A DNA stretch of 64,000 bases from Hypomyces perniciosus (lineage: Eukaryota > Ascomycota > Sordariomycetes > Hypocreales > Hypocreaceae): the NCBI GenBank assembly GCA_008477525.1, contig SPDT01000001.1, forward strand, positions 3,100,001 through 3,164,000. The letters are read 5' to 3'. Below are positions 55,867-64,000 of the stretch, piece after piece. Within the stretch, counting starts at the first letter, position 1. Each line of letters begins with the position of its first letter. The position numbers were made by a program, and so were the translations under genes. The notes beneath the pieces are model-generated. The model ran no database searches. It saw only the letters and a list, made by a program, of their open reading frames with translations, and had not been told where the DNA came from.

Positions 55867-58800
55867 ATGTCATCAACCCAAAGAGAAGCGCGCGTCATTG
55901 GGAGCGATGAACCAGCCTCGGGTTTGGAAGGCCATCTGCGAAATCTCATTCTTACAAACAATGTGACAAGCAGCAACATATCTGGCAATGCCGGAAATCT
56001 TACAGCGCAACCGAGGATCTCTTCACCACATCACCCTCTTGAGCAGCATACAGAACCTTCGACCTTTCCCGCCAGTCCGGGGCAGAACAACGCCGACTTC
56101 AACTATATTAGTCATGGATCACACTCACCAAAACCTAGCAGGAGACGGCCAAATCAGGCTCAGCGGAGACAGATGGCCTCACAGTTAACGATTACACCGG
56201 ATCCACGACCCCAACATCCGATGCAAGACCACCAGACCCGATCCTCTTCATCATACCAGCGCCATATGTTTACAAACTCTCATCCCCAGGTTTGGTCCGG
56301 GCCAAGGCACTCAGATCTTCCGCGCTCCCATGGTTCGTGGAGTGGTCCTTCGCAAGGTCATGCCTCAAATACGGCCGGATACTTAAATTCATCGCCAGTG
56401 ATACACTCAAATACGTTGCCATCGCACGCTAGTCGACAGAACACTGGGTCATTTTACACTTCCCGTCGTCCATACTTCAGGGTCGAAGAAGTTGCTAACC
56501 AGGCCAATCTGTTGGACATGCTTTGCTATCAAGTTGTTTCATCTTCCGAAATCCAAAGGTCTGAAATCGCCACAAAAGAGGCTTTCCGGCAGCGGATTGA
56601 AAGGATCAGCCGCGAGGTCATTACTCGTTATGAGCAAGAGCAAACTTATTACCAAAATCTCCCGCCTCTATCAGTGGAACTCAAGTGTTTTGGCAGCCTT
56701 TCCTCCGGCTTTGCCACAAAGGCCTCGGATATGGATCTCGGCCTTCTATCACCTCTGTCCAAGATCCAACCTGATGCGCCTGGCTCTCCGATACCCCCGT
56801 CTTCTTGAAAAGGCATTCTTAAATGCCGGGCTAGGGGCAAGGCTTCTAAGTCGAACAAGAGTCCCCATCATTAAGCTCTGCGAATTTCCTCCGGAGAAGC
56901 TTCGTCAAGGTCTCTTGGCAGAGCGGGAGAAGTGGGAGAACGGCGTCGAGAATGAGCTACATGCTGGTGCTGAAGAAGAACACGACAATGATAATCCCTA
57001 TCATGGCGATGATGACGAACGTACAGACGCTGTCTTGGCCGATGCTAATTCAACGTCACCATTTGAGTTCGAGGTTCCGTGTGGAGATGCCGGTGAAACA
57101 CAACGTTTCCGACTTCAACAGGGATCTAAACATTCCCTCTCATCCTATTACGGTCTAGCTAAGCGAATTTTGCGGCGAGCCGGCGGGCGTGATGTTACTG
57201 TCTCGAATTACAGAGATTTCACCCCAGTAGATTGGGTGATTCTAAACCGACTCTGCCAAGCATTTATCCATGGACTATTCGACCCTTCCCTTCGAGAACG
57301 CCTTGCCCAATATCCCTCTTTTTCACTGGGGAATATGTCAAACATGTCCTACAATCGCTCTCTTCTTGGGGTATCCACCCAGGTCGAGGGAGAGCAGATC
57401 TTACAGGCCTGGGACAGATGGCCAGTTAGGGAGTCATTACATATCAGGGGACAACCACAGGATGAACAAATGCTAGGATTGTGGGAGACCTTACAATCAA
57501 GGGCAATATCAGATCTCGATCCTCTCTCATACACCAAGGAGCTCCAGGTGGCCCTCGAAAAAATCAAGAGAATACCTTCCATACAATTACTCTTACTCGA
57601 GCAAAGCCAGCAAGAAACGCCATCGCAATACTATGCGAGGACCCAAGGTATCATGAATAACTTAAGATTTCACGCGGAAGAACAATCACACGCAGTGAGT
57701 CAAGCTATCAACAACCAGTATATTTCGGGGATATTTCACGACGGCATCCGTGGGGAAGTGAAGAATTATCAACAGCAGTTCCCAGAGCAATCTGACCTTC
57801 AGGCCATCGGGTGTCGACACAAGAGCCTCCATCTAGCCCATGAACTAGAGAGGGCTCTTACCGAAGACTTTTATGATGTGGCATATGTGCCAGACGTCGA
57901 ACAGTACATCAGCTTGTTGCGTTCACCACTTCGCGAAATTCCAGTAGGGCCAGAGAGCCGCTGTTTTTTCGTACCTGTTGCCTCTGAACTCTTTCCCCTC
58001 GTTAAGAGAATGAAGGCCCTGGAACACCCTCACAAAATGACACCAAATCAACCACGGGACAGATACCACGACCCCCTTGAGTTCCCAAAGACGGGGGTTG
58101 GTATACAATGCGATATCAATTTCTCGGCTCACCTTGCCCTCCAAAATACTCTCCTTTTACGCTGTTACTCGCATGCAGACCCCAGAGTCAGGCCCATGGT
58201 GCTGTTTATTAAGCACTGGGCCAAAGTTCGGGGAATCAACTCCGGATATCGTGGTACACTAAGCAGTTATGGCTACGTGTTGATGGTGCTGCATTATCTG
58301 GTCAACGTTGCGCAGCCGTTTGTGTGTCCCAATCTGCAACAACTTGCACCACTACCGCCACCTAACCTATCGCCTGTCGAGGTTGAGGCCACAGTTACTT
58401 GTAGAGGCTACAATGTTCAATTTTGGCGAAACGAGCAGGAAATAGTGCAATTGGCGCTCGCCAATCAACTGAACAGCAATACTGAAAGTATTGGCCAACT
58501 TCTGCGGGGATTTTTTGAGTATTTCGCCCAGAGCGGTATAATGAGCAACGGCTCTGGAAAGGGCTTTGATTGGGGTCGAGACGTCATCAGTTTGCGAACC
58601 CATGGTGGACTACTTGCGAAACAGGAGAAAGGTTGGACGGGGGCGAAGACGATTTATGAGGTTCAGAACACAGCCATGGACACAAGTCCATCAACTGGGA
58701 GGTCCTCGGCAAGCCATAGACAATCAGAAGTCCCAGAGACTGATGGGCAATGCAGGTCTGCTCAACCCTCTGGCAAGAGTGGGGAAGTCAAGGAGGTTCG

Positions 58801-59056
58801 ACTTCGCTATCTTTTCGCTATTGAAGACCCGTTTGAGTTAGACCACAATGTTGCACGGACCGTGACACATAACGGCATCGTCTCAATCCGAGACGAGTTC
58901 CGTCGAGCTTGGAGAATTATTCGGACTGTCGGAAATGGAAACACACAAGAAAGCTTGTTACAGGATGTTAATGAAGTTGAAGAAAGTCCAACTGCCTTCG
59001 GGCAATTGTTGGTGGATATCCATGGACCTGATGGATTCGGGAATGTATCAAGTTAG
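55867..59056 (+). pseudogene. Cid1/Cid13-type non-canonical poly(A)/U polymerase, apparent +1 frameshift
   Basis: Template-independent RNA nucleotidyltransferase of the DNA pol-beta superfamily. The frame from the ATG at 55867 (MSSTQREARV) encodes a disordered N-terminus and the catalytic core start FGSLSSGFATKASDMDLGLL, with the two metal-binding Asp residues in DMD. At the C5 run 56794-56798 this frame runs into TGA within 12 nt, while the +1 frame goes on for 750 codons with the remaining family blocks: LLEKAFLNAGLGARLLSRTRVPIIKLCE, the third Asp in IQCDINFSAHLALQNT, FIKHWAKVRGINSG, GTLSSYGYVLMVLHYL, and the PAP-associated block DPFELDHNVARTV. One C too many in the run would explain the break. 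There is no room for an intron at this point. Could be an assembly error, a real lesion or programmed shifting; both halves are otherwise intact, so I think error is most likely. Confidence 0.85.
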
Positions 59057-59167
59057 GAGTATGTCGCTGGGATGACGGTTGTATAAAGTCTTGTGTAAAA
59101 CAATTTCTTTTCTCTATTCACTGAGCGTGACGACGGTCTTGGTGAAGAAAATACTAGTAGAATGATG

Positions 59168-60996
59168 TTAATCTACGGATAGGAGACCGAACATATTGCC
59201 TCCAGTGGCAGGAGTTTTTGAAGTCACCAATAGCTTCCGAGATGTATCGCCCCGTTTCTTTCTTTTCCCCTTCAAGTTCTTGTCACCGCGCACTTGACAG
59301 GCTTTTGGCGTCGGTTCCTCTGGGATGTCCACAAAGTCTTTCAACACTTGCATGATTTGAAGTTGACCCTCCATCCTCAAGAACTTTAGTGCCATATCAA
59401 CGTTTGGATACTTGGCTAGAGGCGGCAGCTCCAACAAAGATTCGCGGATCTGTGAGAGACCCGGGGCCAGACGAGTGACGTCATCTTCGGAGATAATAGA
59501 GAGAACTTGACTCAGAATTCGAAGCGAATAGTATCCTGCTTGAAGTTGTGCAACGAAATGGATCGTGTCCCATGGAATTTTCCCCCCTGGCGTGAGTGCT
59601 GCTTTGCCTGCCTGTTGAAGGGTGCACAAGGCATGCGAATACTTGCTCTTCTTCTCGCATTCAAGAATGTCCAGTGCCAGGCAGAGAATAGTCCAGTAAT
59701 GGATCTCTATTCCTCTCGTTTTCTTTGCCATTCTATTCATGAGCATCAACAACTCGTTGATTGCGCTGGTAGCGGAATCTTTGGGCATCAAGCTGACTTC
59801 TCTCCCATTTTGGTCAAGTTGTTGTACCCGTCTGTATTCTTGGATGGAAAGTGAGCCAGGGCGTGGAAAAATCCATCGGGCGACGGTGTAAGCCAACCGC
59901 CGGATATGTGTACTTGGTTCCCAGGCAGTTCCTCTACCAGGGCTCTCGATCAAAATCGGAAGGAAAATTTTCGCTTGTGTGTCTCTTCCGCTAGGATCTT
60001 CTCGGTAGTGGCCAAGTTGGAGAAGAAGCTCCGAGAGTCTAGGATCTAGATTGCTCAGGGAGAGCAGGTTATCTTGTATCGTTGACGGTAGTGGAATATG
60101 CTCGTGGTGTAGGTATTGTTGCCGGAAGTTTTGATAGTCAACTCCATCCAGTATAGGTTGCGAGCAAGCTTGTAGAATACGAGGAAGCATCGCTTCAGGG
60201 GAGCGCTTACGCTCATATGCCAATCGACAAGCCTCTACAGAGCTTGGTAGCCCGAGTTTTCTGTAGATGCTGCAAGGGGAAAAGGCCGCGCAGCAGAACT
60301 TTGAATCGGCATTTTTATACACATCTCGCAGGAACACGACCTTCCCATCAGCAAGGTCATGGGCCAGGAGGTCGGAGTCCGATGTCATCACAATTCCGCC
60401 GTGCTGTGCAACGTGTGCAGCGCAATAACCATCTGCCTCGCCAGGTACCACGAAACACATGGCTTTGTATCGAGGACAGCCCCGAAGAGCATCGATGATT
60501 GCCGGCACCAAAAAGCTGGGATCCATGAAGGGCTTGTTTTCGGCTTGGCCTGGTTTGAATATTTCTCCATCGAGTTCGCCTTTGGATTTCACATACCTGC
60601 CTACGCATCCTTTGGGGTTGTTGGAAAAGAACAAACTGAGCCGTGTTGTACCTTTCATCATTCTCTCCATACGCACAAATTGTTTCGAAGTCGGGAGGTA
60701 GCCATCGAAGTATATGGCTTTACTACTCGCGAATCAGTCGTTTCCTATCTAAGTGGACAATGGACATGAGATAGCTAGGAAGCTCACATAGTCACTCCAT
60801 GACTTTGTAGTTCATCCAACCAGGCAATGAGAGCTTTAATAAGGCAAGGATAGGACGGGTGGCTGATTCCATTGGCTCTGCATATATAGAGAATATGATA
60901 TGCTAATGCTGGCCCATCAATAACTACCGTCTCGTCCTGGAGAATCTGATGAGCGGCATATGGCTCTAGGGTGGTGATGAGATGAGGGATCCCCAT
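59168..60996 (-). CDS. XPG-domain protein, Asteroid-like
   Basis: Member of the XPG/FEN1 nuclease superfamily closest to the Asteroid (ASTE1) group; biochemical role in fungi is unclear. Exons are 60996-60788 and about 60722-59168; 587 residues. The XPG-N block starts MGIPHLITTLEPYAAHQIL with VVIDGPALAYHILY. After the intron comes IYFDGYLPTSKQFVRMERM, a feature of the Asteroid group, then the XPG-I block with VPGEADGYCAAHVAQHGGIVMTSDSDLLAHD, which keeps acidic residues (E, D, DSD, D) expected of a metal site. The rest is helical and poorly conserved, ending in a basic Lys-rich tail. The acceptor is ambiguous by 3 nt (TAG at 60723-60725, or GAG just before), changing one residue. Confidence 0.85.
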
Positions 60997-61505
60997 GTTG
61001 ACGGGGCTGAAGTGAAATAAAAACAGCCTTCAATGCGTCACATAGATGGAAGCATCTCCCATAGCTTATCCTAATATTCTCATCCTTATTTTCCAGTCTG
61101 GAGAGCGAACGGTCATGGTGGTAAGAAGCTGTGTCGCGCTTAGCCCCATGGCGGAAGAGAGGCTGTTTCTGACAGGAATCTTTTGGTAGTGCTGGACCTA
61201 CTGCAACTAGCAAACTAGGTCCTAATGCTTACATAAGCATCGACACAGTTCAATTGAGAGTATACAGCACTGTCCGCTACGCTATCTCGTAAGCTTATCA
61301 GCTGTGGCACAGTCGGTTATGCGATTGTCAGCCAATTAAATCCGCCAGTGGCCCCAACCAACAGCGCATTCAGACAGTCCACTTGCTGAAAATTCACACA
61401 GTATGACTCCCGCAGGCCCCGCTGACGAGAAAGAAAAGAAAAAGCTGATCGCCTCGGCCGCCAACCTTTTTCTCACTTTTTCTCTTCCCCCAAGGGTCGG
61501 TCACG
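60997..61505. promoter_or_regulatory. Divergent promoter region XPG-like / PRS1
   Basis: 509 bp between head-to-head genes. No specific site was identified. A short antisense frame across it has no domain. Confidence 0.4.
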
Positions 61506-63134
61506 ATGCGCAACACGCTCATTTTCGCTGGCAATTCATGCCCAGCTCTCACCGGCCAAATATGTGAGAACCTGGGCATGGCTCCTGCTGATGCGGAGCT
61601 GACCCAATTCTCCAATGTGAGCTTCCTGTAGCTCTTCGTCTTTTTGACCCTTTTGTTGTCAGCGCCGACACTGACTGACCGACTCCAAGGGCGAGACCAG
61701 CGTCAGGATCCTAACTAGCGTCCGAGAAAAAGACGTGTTCGTCGTCCAGTCGGGGAGCCCTAGGATCAATGATTCCATCATGGAGTTGCTCATCATGATC
61801 TCTGCTTGCAAGGGCGGCTCCGCCAACAAGATAACAGGTTGGTCGCCATGTACTGTCCCAGCTCTGACGTAGCGGGTCACTCACCACCCACAGCTGTCCT
61901 GCCTTATTTCCCTTACAGCCGTCAGTCGAAAAAGAAATCCCACAGAGGTGCCATCACTGCACGAATGTTGGCCAATCTGCTTGGTGTCGCCGGTGTTAAA
62001 CACGTCATCACCGTTGACCTCCATGCCTCACAGATGCAAGGCTTTTTCAGATGCCCCGTCGATAACCTCCACGCGGAACCCATTATTGCAATGTGGATTC
62101 GACGCAACGTGCCTAACTGGAGAGAGGCCGTCGTTGTGTCGAAGAACGCCGGCGGGACAAAGCGGGTGACTTCCCTTGCCGATGCTCTTAAGCTCAACTT
62201 CGGCCTGGTTACCACTGACAGGAGGCGGGGTACTACTATGTCGGCCAGCATGATCATGAATCATTTGGATGGCCTCAATCAGCAAATTGCCCTGGAGAGC
62301 TCAACTCAAAGTACCAACCATGTCTCTGGTGAAGACCGAGATCGCCGAGCGCGGAACACAGTGAGAGCGCCGGTTCGGAATACTAGAGTTGTTGCCGACT
62401 CACAGGGGTCGCCCGTTCGGCCTAATGGTCCGTCTTCAACCCCGGCCAACACTACTGATGCTGTAGCAGAGAACCACAACAGTGCCACACCATCCAAGCC
62501 CCCAGAGCCACCTGTACAGGTTGACAACGACTATGATGATCGCCGTGCTCAAGAGGTCATTCACGGCCGCTTAGTCCAGGGCCATATTGTGGAAGACGAT
62601 TTCCCCTCTCCAGCGATGTCAACCACCGAAAACAGTGTGCATGAGGAAGACCCAATGGCCATGTCTCATGCATCCTCGTTTTTTGCTCCCGAACGCCAGT
62701 CACTGGCGGGTGGCGGTGATCCCGGCGCCAGCTCGGATGAGGAAGACAATGCATTTGAGAACCCCAAAGCTGAACACATGATTACTTTGGTGGGGGATGT
62801 GAAGAATCGGACTGTCTTCATTGTGGATGACATGATTGATAAACCTGGATCGTGGATTGCCGCCGCCGAGACGGTGGTCAAGAAGGGTATGGCCAAGAAG
62901 GTGTATTGCATTGCTACACATGGGGTCTTCGGCGGAGATTGCCTGGAACAATTGCAAGCGTGCGAGTGCATTGACACCATTGTTGTTACCAACAGCTTTC
63001 CCCTCAATGAAGCCCGGGCCAAAAACTCAAGCAAGCTCGTTATACTCGATCTTTCATTCCTTTTGGCTGAAGCAATTCGCCGTAACCACTATGGCGAATC
63101 CATCTCTCCCCTCTTTCAGCACATAGGGGATTAG
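61506..63134 (+). CDS. PRS1: Ribose-phosphate pyrophosphokinase, Prs1/Prs5-type subunit with insertion
   Basis: Subunit of PRPP synthetase, which makes PRPP from ribose-5-phosphate and ATP. Exons are 61506-61616, 61690-61837 and 61894-63134; 499 residues. The core matches PRS enzymes: MRNTLIFAGNS, GETSVRI, VQSGSPRINDSIMELLIM, KKSHRGAITARMLANLL, VDLHASQMQGFF, VVSKNAGGTKRV, and VFIVDDMID, IATHGVFGG. About 180 residues of low-complexity sequence (roughly 200-378) interrupt the domain before the PRPP loop, as in the non-homologous regions of yeast Prs1 and Prs5. The PRPP-binding loop reads DDMIDKPGSW instead of the usual DTAGT type, so this subunit may be regulatory. Other PRS genes must exist elsewhere. 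Confidence 0.93.
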
Positions 63135-64000
63135 GCGAATGAATCCTCCTCATTCTATCATATACTCTGATGCTAGTGCTCCTTATCGATTTAACATCTT
63201 TACTGGGTGGCATCTCTTTGTTTATTTACTCCAGCGTGGCGTTTCAGGATGCAGGAAATAAATCCACGGCAACAATGCTTACGAATCCAGGAGGCTGGAC
63301 AGGTACATGGATGGCAATGATCAAGCTGATCTTCATGTCGTGACTATGGTATCTTTTTACTGGTGATACTTGAGGGTTAAGTAGCTCTGACCTATTTTCC
63401 CACATCCCTCTCCCCAGCGGTGCTGTCACTTGTGACGGCAAGGATCCGATTCATCTCAGAATGGATTCTTAACGGAGCGCTGGTAGATCAAACCTTTCGA
63501 TCCTAGAAGGCCCTTGACTCTGGTCTGCAATGACTACTGCTACTTAGCTGCGTGGGTCAAGGGCAAGAGAAATTTTCGAACATGCCTGTTGTAGAACATT
63601 AATAATTAGCTTATCACAAGGCGAGTTGGCCGATAAATCAAAGAGGGGGACTATTCATTTTACAAGTTTGTCTTGGCCACGCTTCGTACATAATCTCTGA
63701 GTTTGAGGTAGCAGTAAAGCCAGTGGAGAAGTTGGTATGGCGCGAAGAAATGACTGGATCGCTTTCCAAATGGCAGAGTAATGTGTATTCGCCTTTCTCT
63801 ATAGGTATGCTACTAATTCTACGAAGCATGTATGTCGTTCTTGTTTTTGTTCTTGTTCAAGTAGGCTTGCGGTGCATGATGAGTGCAGACGCCTATTCAT
63901 GCGTTAATTCCGGGTGTAATCATGTCGGTTCTTCGATCTTACCTGGTGGTTGGGGAAAACGAGAGTTTCAGCAATGACGACGTTTTCTCGTCTGGTAGCA
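63135..64000. other. Right-end intergenic sequence
   Basis: 866 bp after the PRS1 stop to the window edge. Short open frames (for example 63723-63977) show no domain or codon pattern I trust. A gene may start beyond the edge. Confidence 0.5.

Overview
The window is nuclear DNA of a filamentous ascomycete (Pezizomycotina). It holds 26 protein-coding genes on both strands, at about one gene per 2.5 kb. Most genes are broken by short introns of roughly 41-90 nt with GT donors and CTAAC/CTGAC-like branch sites. There are no operons. The products are typical fungal ones: a chitin synthase, fungal-type sulfite reductase, an external NADH dehydrogenase, Kei1 and a GH125 mannosidase. I could not fix the genus or class from sequence alone. 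No transposon, CRISPR array, rRNA or tRNA gene was recognised, and nearly every gene is a conserved single-function housekeeping gene.

Layout, left to right. 1-9.2 kb: chitin synthase (5' end cut by the window edge), sulfite reductase beta subunit MET5, and Kei1 of inositolphosphorylceramide synthase. 9.7-16.3 kb: ribose-5-phosphate isomerase, YPT6/Rab6, NOP53, and calcium-binding external NADH dehydrogenase. 17-23.6 kb: uridine kinase/UPRT fusion (10 exons, one apparent GC-AG intron), GID8, and a divergent pair encoding complex I NDUFS4 and ATP synthase subunit f. 24.8-28.7 kb: a 1219-residue disordered RGG protein of unknown role. 29.7-36.2 kb: MCM6, RNase H2 subunit C and REX4. 36.5-42.3 kb: ESA1 acetyltransferase, GH125 alpha-mannosidase and a YER152C-like aminotransferase. 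42.4-47.5 kb: POL32 and RAD18 head to head, then CHM7. 48-54.2 kb: TRS85, BUD13/CWC26 and TFIIF-alpha. 55.9-63.1 kb: a Cid1/Cid13-type nucleotidyltransferase with an apparent frameshift, an Asteroid-like XPG protein and a PRS1-type PRPP synthetase subunit.

Functional grouping. Four DNA replication or repair genes (MCM6, RNH203, and the POL32/RAD18 pair) have ACGCGT elements, the MluI cell-cycle box, in their upstream regions. Of the six ACGCGT sites I found by eye, four lie in these three promoters. POL32 and RAD18 also share one promoter and both act on PCNA. The NDUFS4/ATP17 pair shares a CCAAT-box promoter.

The most unusual structural items are the frameshift in the Cid13-like gene, the GC-AG intron in the uridine kinase gene, a 15-nt internal exon in ATP17, a possible N-terminally extended GID8 isoform, and a dispersed family of quasi-palindromes (TACGGAGTAC / TACGAAGTAC types) found almost only in non-coding DNA. 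I did not find a convincing new multi-gene system. The dispersed palindromes and the replication-promoter pattern are the strongest leads.
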